Shown piece by piece: positions 1 through 8,685 of a stretch of 34,552 nt of DNA (the first letter of the stretch is position 1; each line of letters begins with the position of its first letter). Location of the stretch: the NCBI GenBank assembly GCA_020846975.1, contig JADLCX010000033.1:1-34552 (forward strand), in the 5' to 3' direction. Under the pieces are notes generated by a model. The model was not told where the DNA came from and made no database searches. It was given only the letters and a program-made list of their open reading frames with translations. This DNA is from Phycisphaerales bacterium. Lineage in GTDB: Bacteria; Planctomycetota; Phycisphaerae; Phycisphaerales; UBA1924. Made by a program: the position numbers and the translations under genes.

Positions 1-224
1 CGCCGTTCAGCTTCACCGTTCCCTGCTGCCGCGGCAACTACAACAAGTCCGCCCCCGGCCCCGGAGCGCCCGGCGGCGTCTCGGTGCAGGACATCTTCGA
101 CTTCCTCGCCGGCTACTTCGCGAACGACGCCTGCGCGAACGCCAATGACAGCGTCGGACCGAACAACGGTGTTTCGGTGCAGGACATCTTCGACTTCCTG
201 GCCGCGTACTTCGGCGGGTGCTAA
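1..224 (+). CDS. C-terminal end of a secreted GC-type dockerin protein (5' truncated)
   Basis: The reading frame is open from the window edge (first full codon at base 3) to TAA at 222-224 and has no start inside the window. The 73 visible residues hold a Cys-Cys pair, a Pro/Gly-rich linker and two copies of the VSVQDIFDFL-type motif about 31 residues apart, then a terminal Gly-Gly-Cys. Three other genes in this window have the same ending, in which the D-x-N-x-x-G-x-V-x-x-x-D spacing resembles a dockerin Ca-binding loop. The tail is thought to be a surface-anchoring or sorting module. The N-terminal function of this protein is not visible. Confidence 0.85.
   Translation, partial: PFSFTVPCCRGNYNKSAPGPGAPGGVSVQDIFDFLAGYFANDACANANDSVGPNNGVSVQDIFDFLAAYFGGC
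78..212 (+). repeat. Paired dockerin-like motif repeat (78-119 and 171-212)
   Basis: Two 14-codon units, V-S-V-Q-D-I-F-D-F-L-A-x-Y-F, start 93 nt apart. Their DNA is almost identical as well, for example gtgcaggacatcttcgactt in both units. They form the C-terminal sorting module of the truncated gene. Confidence 0.85.
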
Positions 225-270
225 CCCCGACCCGGATGCTTCCGGATCAGGAACCGTGAAGACCCGATTC

Positions 271-308
271 TGGGCGGCTCCGCGTGTGCGGGGCCGCCCA
301 TTTCTTTG
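271..308 (+). terminator. Rho-independent terminator after the dockerin gene
   Basis: A perfect 8-bp inverted repeat (tgggcggc at 271-278, gccgccca at 293-300) has further GC pairing inside (cgcgtgtgcg) and is followed by the T-rich run tttctttgg. It lies 47 nt after the stop codon at 222-224. The remaining sequence up to the next start at 466 should hold the promoter of the sugar operon, but I see no strong -35/-10 pair there. Confidence 0.7.
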
Positions 309-465
309 GTTCATCGGATCTTTCCGGGGAGCGAGCGGACGGAGGCTGCGCGGCGTGATCGGGAGGACGGCGAGCGGTACACTGCTCCGATTCGCAGCGG
401 AACCGTGAGGGCGGGGGAAGGGGACAGGAAGCCGAGAGGTACGAGGTTCTTCGAGGAACAGGACC

Positions 466-1122
466 ATGGCCAAGGCGCTGATGGTGTACGGTGGGTGGGA
501 GGGCCACGAGCCGGAGCAGGCGACGGCATTGGTGGCCGGGTGGTTGACGGACGCGGGGCTGACGGTCGAGCGAGGAACCTCGCTGGAGCCGTTTGCCGAC
601 CCTCAGGGGCTCGGGCGTTACGACGTGGTCGTGCCCTGCGTGACATGCGGGACGCTGACCGGAGAGCAGGAAGCGGGCCTGTGCGCGGCGGTGATGGAGG
701 GCGTGGGAATCGCCGGGTGGCATGGCGGGATCGTGGATGCTTTCCGCAACAACCCGACCTACCAGTTCATGACCGGCGGTCAGTTCGTGGCCCATCCAGG
801 CGGAATCATCAAGTATCGTGTGAACATCACGGATCGCGAGCATCCGATCGTGAGCGGCGTGGGCGATTTCGAGGTGCGCAGCGAGCAGTACTACATGCAT
901 GTGGATCCCGGGCTGAAGGTGCTGGCCAGCACGCGGTTCAGCGGCGAACACGAGAGCAAGCCGTGGATTACCGGTGTGACGATGCCGACGGTGTGGACCA
1001 AGCCGTGGGGCAAGGGGCGAGTGTTCGTGTCGGCGATCGGGCACGTGGCCGCGGACTTGATCGGGCCGGAGGTCAAGGCGATTACGACGCGGGGAATCCT
1101 GTGGGCGGCGGGGAAGCTGTGA
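466..1122 (+). CDS. ThuA-like domain protein
   Basis: This 218-residue cytoplasmic protein has no signal peptide and matches the ThuA (trehalose utilisation) family in length and pattern. It has an N-terminal VYGGWEGHEP strand/loop, a central GWHGGIVDAF segment, and then a GGQFVAHPGG segment (about residues 104-113), the typical 'H-G, G-G-x-F, H-P' series of this glutamine-amidotransferase-like fold. ThuA proteins work beside sugar dehydrogenases of the ThuB type in disaccharide catabolism, and a Gfo/Idh/MocA gene follows here. ATG at 466 is preceded by purine-rich gaggaacagg. The 145-nt gap to the next gene has no evident terminator, so it is probably the first gene of the 466-6374 operon. 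The exact reaction is unknown. Confidence 0.85.
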   Translation: MAKALMVYGGWEGHEPEQATALVAGWLTDAGLTVERGTSLEPFADPQGLGRYDVVVPCVTCGTLTGEQEAGLCAAVMEGVGIAGWHGGIVDAFRNNPTYQFMTGGQFVAHPGGIIKYRVNITDREHPIVSGVGDFEVRSEQYYMHVDPGLKVLASTRFSGEHESKPWITGVTMPTVWTKPWGKGRVFVSAIGHVAADLIGPEVKAITTRGILWAAGKL

Positions 1123-1267
1123 GTTCAGGGCCGTTTGTGGAGGGACGGAGCGAGGGAGGCGAGGGGGTTGTCGCCTTCGTCTGGGGGCGCCGTGATCCGG
1201 TCGCTCGCTGCGAGATCTGAGCACGCCTCTCTCATCCGCCTTCACACGGATAGATCCGAGAGCAACC

Positions 1268-2362
1268 ATGATTCACAAGAAACTGAGGGTCGGCGTGGTG
1301 GGGTGCGGCAACATCTGCGGCATCTATCTCTCCAACGCGAAGAGGCTGTCACGGCTGGAGGTGGTGGCGTGCGCGGATCTGGACCTTGAGCGGGCCCGGA
1401 CCAGAGCCCGCGAGCACGGCGTCGCGAGGGCGGTCTCGACCAAGGACCTGCTCGCCGATCCGCGGGTGGAGTGCGTGTTGAACCTGACGACTCCGCGGGC
1501 ACACTTCGAGCTCGCTATGGAGGCGGTGCGTGCGGGCAAGCACGTGTACAACGAGAAGCCGATGTGCATCCGACGAGCCGAGGCGAAGGAGTTGCTGGCC
1601 GAAGCGGCGAAGTACGGCGTGCGCGTTGGGTGTGCGCCGGACACGTTCCTGGGCGCCGGGCTGCAAACCTGCCGCGACCGCATCGACGAGGGGGCGATCG
1701 GTCGCCCGGTGGCGGCGACCGCAAACATGACCTGCCACGGGCACGAGTCGTGGCATCCGGATCCGGCGTTCTACTACCAGGCCGGTGGCGGGCCGATGCT
1801 GGACATGGGACCGTATTACCTCACCGCGCTCATCGCGCTCATGGGACCGGTGAAGCGCGTCCGAGGGATGGCGAACGTGACCTTCGCGGAACGCACCATC
1901 AGCAGCGAGCCCAGGAAGGGGCAGAATATCACGGTGGAAGTGCCGACGCATGTGGTGGGCCTGCTCGACTTCACCGACGGAGCGGTCGGCGCCATCACCA
2001 CGAGCTTTGACGTGTGGGCGAGTCAATCTCCGACGCTTGAAGTTCACGGCACTGAGGGATCGATGAGCCTGCCGGACCCGAACGGCTTCGGAGGGCCGGT
2101 ACGGCTCTTCAAGCCGGGAGGCCAGGGCTGGCAGGACTCACCGGTGACGCGGAGTTATGGGGAGAACTGGCGTGCCCTGGGGCTCGCGGACATGGCCGAT
2201 GCGATCGCGACGGGTCGGAAGCACCGGGCAAGTGGCGAGTTGGCGATGCACGTGCTTGATGTGATGGAATCGATCCACGACGCGGCCACGAGCGGAGGAA
2301 CGGTCGAGTTGACCACGACCTGCGAGCGCCCGGCGGCACTGGCGGCCGACTGGGCCGGTTGA
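1268..2362 (+). CDS. Gfo/Idh/MocA family NAD(P)-dependent sugar oxidoreductase
   Basis: The 364-residue protein starts with a Rossmann nucleotide-binding motif (VGVVGCGNICG, residues about 7-17). It has the family's E-K-P motif in YNEKPMC (about residues 96-102), whose Lys binds cofactor and substrate, and a C-terminal alpha/beta substrate domain with GGPMLDMGPYYL. Members oxidise or reduce hydroxyls of sugars and inositols. Together with ThuA this suggests oxidation of a sugar or glycoside, possibly to a 3-keto form (inference). It is followed after 12 nt by the M24-fold gene, so co-transcription is likely. A second, distinct member of the family lies at 18262-19407. The substrate cannot be told from sequence. 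Confidence 0.92.
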   Translation: MIHKKLRVGVVGCGNICGIYLSNAKRLSRLEVVACADLDLERARTRAREHGVARAVSTKDLLADPRVECVLNLTTPRAHFELAMEAVRAGKHVYNEKPMCIRRAEAKELLAEAAKYGVRVGCAPDTFLGAGLQTCRDRIDEGAIGRPVAATANMTCHGHESWHPDPAFYYQAGGGPMLDMGPYYLTALIALMGPVKRVRGMANVTFAERTISSEPRKGQNITVEVPTHVVGLLDFTDGAVGAITTSFDVWASQSPTLEVHGTEGSMSLPDPNGFGGPVRLFKPGGQGWQDSPVTRSYGENWRALGLADMADAIATGRKHRASGELAMHVLDVMESIHDAATSGGTVELTTTCERPAALAADWAG

Positions 2363-2374
2363 GGAAGAACCGAG

Positions 2375-3433
2375 ATGAACACAAAGGAACAGCGACTGGC
2401 GGATTTCTGCGCTTGCCGCGGGGTTGACGGCGTGCACCTTCGGCGGCGGGCCAATATCGCGTGGCTGACGGACGGAGCGGACACGCACATCGATCTGTCG
2501 GATCGGCGGGGAATCGCGGAGTTGGTGTGGACGCGGGGTCGGGGGCTGGTGTTGACCGACAACATCGAGTCGCCGCGACTGGCGACGGAGGAGTTTGGCG
2601 CTGATTGGACCGTCCACGCAACAAACTGGTGGGAGTTTCGCGACGGCTCCAAAGTCAAGGGATTGAGCCTGATCAGCGACTGGCCGGAGGATGAGATCGC
2701 GACATTGAGGTGGTCGCTGACCGACTTGGAGATCGAGCGTGTGCGGACGCTCGGGCGAGAGTCGGCGGGAGTGCTCGAAGGGGTCATGCGGGCGGTACCG
2801 GCGGGAGCGGTCGAGGGTGGGGGCTGGAGCGAGCATCGTCTGGCGGGCGAGGTGATCGGGGCGCTGCGGGCCAGGAACATCCACGCGCCCGTGATGCTGG
2901 TGGCGAGCGATGAACGGCTGACACAGTTCCGGCACCCGATTCCGACGCAGAAGCCGATCCGGCGGATCGTGATGGCGGCGATCTGCGCCCAGCGGCACGG
3001 CCTGACGGTGAGCGCCACTCGCATCGTGAGTTTCGGCCCGATCGACGTTGACAGGCGGCGTCGGCACGAGGCGGTGTGCGAGGTGGACCGAGCGCTGCAC
3101 GCGCGCACGCGGCCCGGTGTTCGGTGGTGCGATGTGCTGGGTGCGGCGCAATCGGTGTACAAGGAGACCGGGTTCGCTGACGAGTGGAAGAAGCACCACC
3201 AGGGCGGACCAATGGGGTATGAACTGCGCGAGTTCAAGGCTACACCGACCGAGACCCGGGTCGCGGTTGACCGGCAGTTGGTGGGGTGGAACCCGTCGAT
3301 CACCGGGACGAAGTCCGAGGACACCATCTTGATCCGTGATCGTGAGCACGAGATCGTGACGGCGACCGGCGGGTGGCCGATGCTGGGAAAGGGAATCGAA
3401 GCCAGGCCGGACATTCTTGTGAGGAGTGTGTGA
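2375..3433 (+). CDS. M24 (creatinase/aminopeptidase P fold) protein lacking the Asp metal ligands
   Basis: The 352-residue protein has an N-terminal creatinase-like domain and a C-terminal pita-bread domain. Visible family landmarks are FRHP (about residue 188), HHQGGPMGYELREF (274-287, matching the ligand His and Glu region) and SEDTI (314-318, matching the final Glu ligand). Where M24 metallopeptidases carry the two metal-binding Asp residues there are Ala202 and Ser213 (MAAICA...VSATR, against the usual D...SDxTR). A two-metal peptidase is therefore unlikely; a lyase or hydrolase using fewer residues, or a non-catalytic role, is possible. A good ribosome site (aggaag) lies 7 nt before ATG 2375. 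The stop overlaps the next start (TGATG), so it is coupled to GH65. The role in sugar metabolism is unknown. Confidence 0.8.
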   Translation: MNTKEQRLADFCACRGVDGVHLRRRANIAWLTDGADTHIDLSDRRGIAELVWTRGRGLVLTDNIESPRLATEEFGADWTVHATNWWEFRDGSKVKGLSLISDWPEDEIATLRWSLTDLEIERVRTLGRESAGVLEGVMRAVPAGAVEGGGWSEHRLAGEVIGALRARNIHAPVMLVASDERLTQFRHPIPTQKPIRRIVMAAICAQRHGLTVSATRIVSFGPIDVDRRRRHEAVCEVDRALHARTRPGVRWCDVLGAAQSVYKETGFADEWKKHHQGGPMGYELREFKATPTETRVAVDRQLVGWNPSITGTKSEDTILIRDREHEIVTATGGWPMLGKGIEARPDILVRSV

Positions 3434-5712
3434 TGGCGGGTGCGTCGGATGCGTGGACTGTTGTCGAGACGCGGTTTGATCCCGCGATGGCGAAGGCGTA
3501 CGAAGGGCTGTTCACGCTGGGCAGCGGGTATCTGCATGTGCGGGGATCGCTGGAAGAACACCTGCCGGACCAGCCGCAAAACGTCGAGTATGAACGCCGC
3601 GCGGGGAACGTGACCAGCGAAGAGTTCCGCAATGTGCTGGCGCAGTGGGGGACGTATGTGCCGGGTGTGTTCGCCAGGCATCCGACGTTGAACAACCAGA
3701 TGGTGAATCTGCCGTGGCCGTTGAGGCTGGGGCTCGCCGTTGATGGGGAGAGGTTGTCGGCCACATCCAGCCGGCTCCTGGAATGGCGGCGGGAGTTGTC
3801 CCTTCGCGCGGCGGTGCTGCGGCGAAAGGTCTTGTGGGAGACGGAATCAGGGGCGATGGTGACGGTCAACTTTGAGCGGTTTGTGAGCGCGATGCGTCCG
3901 GGAGTCATCGCGCAGCGGATGACCGTGGAGGCCGCGAGAGAGATCGAGGCCGAGGTGACGGCGGGAATCGATGCGGATGTGCGGACCAACGGATGCTGGC
4001 ACTTCGGCGAGGTATCGTGCGGGGTGGCGGGCGAGCCGCCGCAAGACCTGCGGGTTTGTGTGGTGACGGATGGAGGAGACAAGGTAGAGATGCGCTCGCG
4101 TGTGCGGAGCGCCGCCCCGGGCAACTGGGAGTTCAACGCGGAGGCAGACAGTCGGAGGCGGAGTTGCGGGCAACGCCTGTGGGTGCGAGTCGCGCCCGGT
4201 GTCCCGCTCAGCGTTGAGAAGGTCACGACCGTCTCAACGAGCCGCGACGCGGGCAGGGAGGGGGCGGGCGATGCGGGCCGGGCGGGCGGGGGCGGCTACG
4301 ACGAACTGCTGGTCGAGCACCGCCGGGTTTGGGAAGAGCGGTGGGCCCGGAGCGATGTCGAGATCGAAGGCGATCCGGAATCACAACTCGCCGCGCGCAT
4401 CGCGATCTTTCACCTGTTGCGCGCCCATGTGCCCGGCGACCCGCGCGTCGCCATCGATGCCAAGGGCTACGCGGGTGAGGCGTACTGGGGCCGGTACTTC
4501 TGGGACACGGAGATGTACCTGCTTCCGTTCTACCTCTACAGCAATCCCGATGCGGCCCGCACGCTCGCGGCGTTCCGTGTGCACACGCTGGAGGGTGCGA
4601 AGCGAAACGCGGCGCGGTACGGGTATCCGGGAGCCCGGTACGCCTGGGAGTCGGATGCGTCCGGGGATGAATGCTGTCCGAACTGGCAGTACGCCGACCA
4701 CGAGGTGCACGTAACGGCCGACGTCGCTTACGGCTTGGCCCACTACGCCGCGGCTTCGGGCGATTCCGCGTTTCTGCAAGGTCCCGCGGCCGAAGTGCTG
4801 GTCGAGACCGCCCGGTACTGGATGGAGCGGATCACGTTCGAGGACCGAGTTCGGCGCACGCGGCCGCGGCTGCTCGGGGTCATGGGGCCGGATGAGTACA
4901 AGCCCATCACGAACGACAACGCCTACACGAACGGCCTGGTCGCCGAGTCGCTGCGGCTGGCGGCGGAACACGGTCAGGCGGTGGTGGGAGTAACCGCGAG
5001 CGAGCGAGCGGCGTGGCGGAGAACGGCCGACGGCCTGTCTGTCCTGCGGGGTTCGGACGGCGTGCTGGTCATGCAATGTGAAGGGTTCGACGGCTTTGCC
5101 GATCCGGAGTTCGATCGACTTTGGATTGACCGTGACCGCACGTTCGCCGCGCAAGTCTCGCAAGAGCGCCTGTACCGCGGGAAGTGTCTCAAGCAGGCCG
5201 ACGTGCTGATGCTCATGGCGATCTTTCCGGACAAGTTCACCGATGAGGAGGTGCGTCGAGCCTGGGACTACTACCTGCCGTACACGACGCACGACTCGTC
5301 ACTCTCGGCCGGGGCGCACTGCTTGGTGGCGTGTCGGCTCGGGCTCGACGATCAGGCCTGGGCGTTCTGGCGCCGCGGCTCACGACAGGACCTGCCCGAG
5401 GCCGACGGTGGGGAGGGAGGTGCCGCCGAGGGCATCCACATCGCGGGCGCAGGAGCGGTCTGGATGATGATCGGGCTTGGCTTCGGCGGCCTGCGTACGG
5501 CGTTGCAGTCGGAGGAACTGACGCTGACGCCGCGGCTGCCGAAGGCGTGGACCGGCGTTCGATTCCCGCTCGTGTGGAAAGGGCAGGCGTTGCGGGTTGA
5601 GATCGCGCACGGGCGCACGGTGATCAGCAACCGATCCGAGCGGGAGTTGGTTGTGAGCGTCCGGGGCGTTCGGCGCGCCATCGCCCCGGCCAAGGAGGAG
5701 GTGTTCGCGTGA
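3433..5712 (+). CDS. Glycoside hydrolase family 65 disaccharide phosphorylase
   Basis: The 759-residue protein has the usual length for GH65 phosphorylases. An N-terminal beta-sandwich leads to the (alpha/alpha)6 barrel. FWDTEMYLLP (W357-D358-T359-E360) is the conserved sugar-site segment. GPDEYK contains the general acid Glu488, followed by NDNAYTN. THDSSLSAG (H620-S625) is the phosphate-binding segment that separates phosphorylases from hydrolases. The family splits alpha-glucosides such as maltose, trehalose, kojibiose or nigerose with inversion to give beta-glucose 1-phosphate, which fits the coupled beta-phosphoglucomutase gene. I start at ATG 3433, which overlaps the M24 stop and has gaggag 6 nt upstream. 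An in-frame ATG at 3373 would lie inside the M24 gene. The disaccharide is not determinable by eye. Confidence 0.93.
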   Translation: MAGASDAWTVVETRFDPAMAKAYEGLFTLGSGYLHVRGSLEEHLPDQPQNVEYERRAGNVTSEEFRNVLAQWGTYVPGVFARHPTLNNQMVNLPWPLRLGLAVDGERLSATSSRLLEWRRELSLRAAVLRRKVLWETESGAMVTVNFERFVSAMRPGVIAQRMTVEAAREIEAEVTAGIDADVRTNGCWHFGEVSCGVAGEPPQDLRVCVVTDGGDKVEMRSRVRSAAPGNWEFNAEADSRRRSCGQRLWVRVAPGVPLSVEKVTTVSTSRDAGREGAGDAGRAGGGGYDELLVEHRRVWEERWARSDVEIEGDPESQLAARIAIFHLLRAHVPGDPRVAIDAKGYAGEAYWGRYFWDTEMYLLPFYLYSNPDAARTLAAFRVHTLEGAKRNAARYGYPGARYAWESDASGDECCPNWQYADHEVHVTADVAYGLAHYAAASGDSAFLQGPAAEVLVETARYWMERITFEDRVRRTRPRLLGVMGPDEYKPITNDNAYTNGLVAESLRLAAEHGQAVVGVTASERAAWRRTADGLSVLRGSDGVLVMQCEGFDGFADPEFDRLWIDRDRTFAAQVSQERLYRGKCLKQADVLMLMAIFPDKFTDEEVRRAWDYYLPYTTHDSSLSAGAHCLVACRLGLDDQAWAFWRRGSRQDLPEADGGEGGAAEGIHIAGAGAVWMMIGLGFGGLRTALQSEELTLTPRLPKAWTGVRFPLVWKGQALRVEIAHGRTVISNRSERELVVSVRGVRRAIAPAKEEVFA

Positions 5713-6374
5713 GTGGCTGCGGGCGGATCATCCGCGGCGTGATCTTCGACCTCGACGGCGTGCTGGTCTCGACCGACGAGATGCACTTTCAGGCCTGGAA
5801 GGAGCTTGCCGACCGCGAGGGAATTCCTTTCAACCGCCACGACAACGAGCGGCTCAAGGGTGTCAGCCGCGCGCGGAGTCTCGACATCATTCTTGAGAAA
5901 GCTGCGAGGAGGTACTCGGAGGACCAGAAGTCCGCGATGGCGAGTGCGAAGAACGACCGGTATCGCGAACTGCTGGCGGTGCTCGCGCCGCGCGACGCGC
6001 TGGTGGGGGCCGGCGAGATGCTGACCGGGCTGCGCGCGATGGGCGTGAAACTGGCGGTCGGCTCCTCGAGCCGAAACGCCCGCGAGATTCTGCGGCGTGT
6101 GGATCTGCTGCGCCTGCTCGACAGCGTCGTGGACGGCACGGATGTCAGCCGTTCCAAGCCGGATCCGGAGGCCTTCCTACTGGCGGCGGCGAGGCTGGGG
6201 CTGCGACCGGCCGAATGCCTGGTGGTGGAAGACGCCGCGGCGGGCATTGAGGCGGGTATCCGCGGCGGATTCAGCGTGCTGGGTATCGGCGACCCGAAAC
6301 TGCTGACTGGCGCGGGCCGGTGGCTGTCTGGGCTCTCGAAGTCTGGCGCGGCGGAACTGATCGCGGGGTGGTGA
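5709..6374 (+). CDS. pgmB: Beta-phosphoglucomutase (HAD superfamily)
   Basis: The 221-residue HAD phosphatase-fold protein carries motif I FDLDGVL (nucleophile Asp14, acid/base Asp16) and STDEMHFQAW. Its cap segment LKGVSRARSLDIIL matches the LxGxSRxxSL signature of beta-phosphoglucomutases rather than general phosphatases. Motif II is GSSSRNA, motif III is the Lys in SKPDPEAF, and motif IV is VVEDAAAGIEAG. It converts beta-glucose 1-phosphate to glucose 6-phosphate, the partner reaction to GH65. The start is GTG 5709, overlapping the GH65 TGA, so translation is coupled. It is the last gene of the operon and converges with the - strand MGH1-like gene only 13 nt away. No clear terminator hairpin is seen in that gap. 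Confidence 0.93.
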   Translation: MSGCGRIIRGVIFDLDGVLVSTDEMHFQAWKELADREGIPFNRHDNERLKGVSRARSLDIILEKAARRYSEDQKSAMASAKNDRYRELLAVLAPRDALVGAGEMLTGLRAMGVKLAVGSSSRNAREILRRVDLLRLLDSVVDGTDVSRSKPDPEAFLLAAARLGLRPAECLVVEDAAAGIEAGIRGGFSVLGIGDPKLLTGAGRWLSGLSKSGAAELIAGW

Positions 6375-6387
6375 AGGCGCCCCGCTC

Positions 6388-8676
6388 CTATTCCAGATCC
6401 ACCGTTAACGGCGTTCCCAACGTGGACCGATGCACACGGCCGCGGTGCGCGAGCTCAAAGGTCCCGGTGGCGCCGCGATGAACCGCCAGCGTGTGCCCGG
6501 CGATCCGTACCTGCTCGACCGCGGCATCTGCCGCATCGGCCGGCATGGGGATGGGATCGATGGTGACGCTGATCGTTCGGCCGTTGCGACCCGGGTTGAT
6601 GCCCGCAACGCCGCGGAGCAGCAGATCGGCGACCCAGGAGTGCTGGTAGTCGTCGATTCCGCGGTACTCGCACGCGTGGCCGGTGTTCGGGTTGTAATGC
6701 TCGTAGCAGTTGGGTCGCTCGATCTTGCCATCGTGGTACATCATGCGGACAAATCGTGTGAGCATCTCGCCCGCGAGCCTGCCGGCGCGGAATCGCGGGG
6801 AGCCTTCGCCGGCCCGAACATCACGGCGCCGCCACTGTCGGATCAAGCCGTCGATGATGTGCGAGTTGGTCATCGGCCACACACGACCGTTCCACGGGCA
6901 GACATGCCTCCGGCCCTTCCATTCGGCATCGGCGTTGAACAGCGGATCCGAGACGGATGACGACGGTGCGGGAAACGGCGTGCCGAACGCCTGGGCGTCG
7001 GTCAGCCGGTCGAGCATGCGAGCGAGATGGTTCTCGGTAAGCAGGTCGGTCAGCATGGGGTAGAAACAGACCGCGGCTTCCACATCGGTCGTTCTTCCGG
7101 TCTTGGGATCGACATCGCTGAACATGCCGGTGCGCTCGTTCCACATGCGATCCAGGATGGCTCGCCCCACGCGATCGGTACGGGCGCGCCACTCGGCCGC
7201 GTCCCCGGTATTCAGCCGTTCCGCAATGCGAACCATGGCGAGGTGCAGGAGGTAGGCGTACACCGTGGCGTCGATCGCCTTGAGCTTCGTCGAGTCCTTC
7301 CATCCGTCCAGATCCGCCTTGGGATTCACGGCCTGATAGCGGGACATGTATTCCTGCCCGGTCTCGAAGTGGTTGATCACGTCGTACATGCCGGAGCCGT
7401 CGACATCGCGGCTGGAATCCATCCACCGCGCGTGTCGTTTCAGCCCGTCGTAGACCCGCCGGAGATACGCATCGTCAGGATGCAGGGCGTCGACGGCAAG
7501 CACGGCATCGCCCCATGACGCGAGGTAGAAATCGGTGCCGATGAGGTGGTTGGTGTAGATGCGACCGTGGAACGAGCCGTCGGCTTTCTGGTTGTCGATG
7601 AAGTTCAGTAGCGTGCCGTGCGCGACGTCGGGGTTCGCGGACCACCGCATCTCAAACATGTGGCACTGGCCGGAGTAGGTGATGGGTACGTGGAAGTACG
7701 AGATGCCTTCGGCGATCGCCGGATGCGCGACATTGCCCGCTCCGCCCTCCAGACGGCAGAGTCGGAGGCCATACAAGCGATAGTCGTAGTACTTCTCCAG
7801 GTACGGGTCGGAGCAACGGAAGGTCGGAAAACTGTCGAGGAACGCCCCCCACCCACGCGTGGCGGACGCGATCGTGCAGGAAGGGTGAAGTTGATAGGCC
7901 TCCTCGACGGGAAGGAGCTCGATGACAAAGCGGACCAGGTTCGACGCGAGTGAAGAGAGGTCACCGATCGAAACGTCCAGCGCCGCGTACACCAGCCCCG
8001 CGTTGGATATCCCCTCGAGTCGCACCTCTTCGCGAATGCCCCGCCCGGGCTCCCATCGTTCGGGGAATGGTGTGAACCGCCACTGCGGCTGTAGTGCCGA
8101 ACCCTCCGACCGCACCGCGGCGATGCGCACCCCCGTCGCGGCCCGGTTTGTGCCGGGCATATCAACGCTGAGCGTCGCGTCGATCTTCATCTTTTGCTCG
8201 CGGCGGTCCGCCAGCACCCGGCGCCAACGCACGCCCGAACCACCGATCTTGATCGCGTCGGTCACCTGATCACCCTGCTGGGCGGTGTACGCGACCAGAT
8301 GGAGGTCGGTGCCGGATCCATCCGCTCCCCTTTCCACAGTCCATGTCGAAGAAAACCGACCGCGGCCGATAGCCTCACGGGTTTCGACGAGGATCGCGCC
8401 GTTGTCAACCTGGTACCGGCACAACAACCGATCGGGTCTCCACCGGCGAGAGACCTGCTTCAGCGGCCGTTCGTGGCCGTGGCAATCCACCACGGCGACG
8501 GAGAAGAGCGGAGCGAACGGGTGATAGTACACGTGCGCTTCATCCCAAAAGCCCGGCGCGTGCAGCCAGACCGGAAATGCCGGTGCCCAGAGGATCCCGT
8601 CGCCGGCGGACAGGTACCACTTGTCATCGCGGGCCAGGCGATCGAGGCGTTGCTCAGTCGAGAGGGGCGTGTTCAT
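6388..8676 (-). CDS. MGH1/GH63-like (alpha/alpha)6-barrel glycosidase
   Basis: The 762-residue protein has no clear signal peptide. Its N-terminal half (about residues 1-270) looks like a beta-sandwich. The C-terminal half has landmarks of the mannosylglycerate-hydrolase-like and GH63 clan-G barrel: GSGMYDVINHFETGQEYMSRY-like acid region, GMFSDVDPKTGRTTDVEAA, and CPWNGRVWPMTNSHIIDGL, equivalent to the W-x-G-x-x-W-P-x-x-N segment of trehalase/GH63 enzymes. It probably hydrolyses an alpha-linked glucoside or mannoside, with inversion if the family rule holds. It starts 9 nt after the stop of the HExxH gene at 8686-11406 and is probably its operon partner. The substrate is unknown. Confidence 0.78.
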   Translation of the reverse strand: MNTPLSTEQRLDRLARDDKWYLSAGDGILWAPAFPVWLHAPGFWDEAHVYYHPFAPLFSVAVVDCHGHERPLKQVSRRWRPDRLLCRYQVDNGAILVETREAIGRGRFSSTWTVERGADGSGTDLHLVAYTAQQGDQVTDAIKIGGSGVRWRRVLADRREQKMKIDATLSVDMPGTNRAATGVRIAAVRSEGSALQPQWRFTPFPERWEPGRGIREEVRLEGISNAGLVYAALDVSIGDLSSLASNLVRFVIELLPVEEAYQLHPSCTIASATRGWGAFLDSFPTFRCSDPYLEKYYDYRLYGLRLCRLEGGAGNVAHPAIAEGISYFHVPITYSGQCHMFEMRWSANPDVAHGTLLNFIDNQKADGSFHGRIYTNHLIGTDFYLASWGDAVLAVDALHPDDAYLRRVYDGLKRHARWMDSSRDVDGSGMYDVINHFETGQEYMSRYQAVNPKADLDGWKDSTKLKAIDATVYAYLLHLAMVRIAERLNTGDAAEWRARTDRVGRAILDRMWNERTGMFSDVDPKTGRTTDVEAAVCFYPMLTDLLTENHLARMLDRLTDAQAFGTPFPAPSSSVSDPLFNADAEWKGRRHVCPWNGRVWPMTNSHIIDGLIRQWRRRDVRAGEGSPRFRAGRLAGEMLTRFVRMMYHDGKIERPNCYEHYNPNTGHACEYRGIDDYQHSWVADLLLRGVAGINPGRNGRTISVTIDPIPMPADAADAAVEQVRIAGHTLAVHRGATGTFELAHRGRVHRSTLGTPLTVDLE

Positions 8677-8685
8677 GGGAGCGAC

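Noticed and set aside
306..1220. Long open frame overlapping the ThuA gene
   Set aside because: It is in another frame of the same strand, is Arg/Gly-rich without a domain, and ThuA motifs sit in the frame at 466-1122.
2155..3681. 508-codon antisense frame over the M24 gene
   Set aside because: Composition is Ser/Arg/Pro-rich; it is a high-GC shadow of clear family genes on the + strand.
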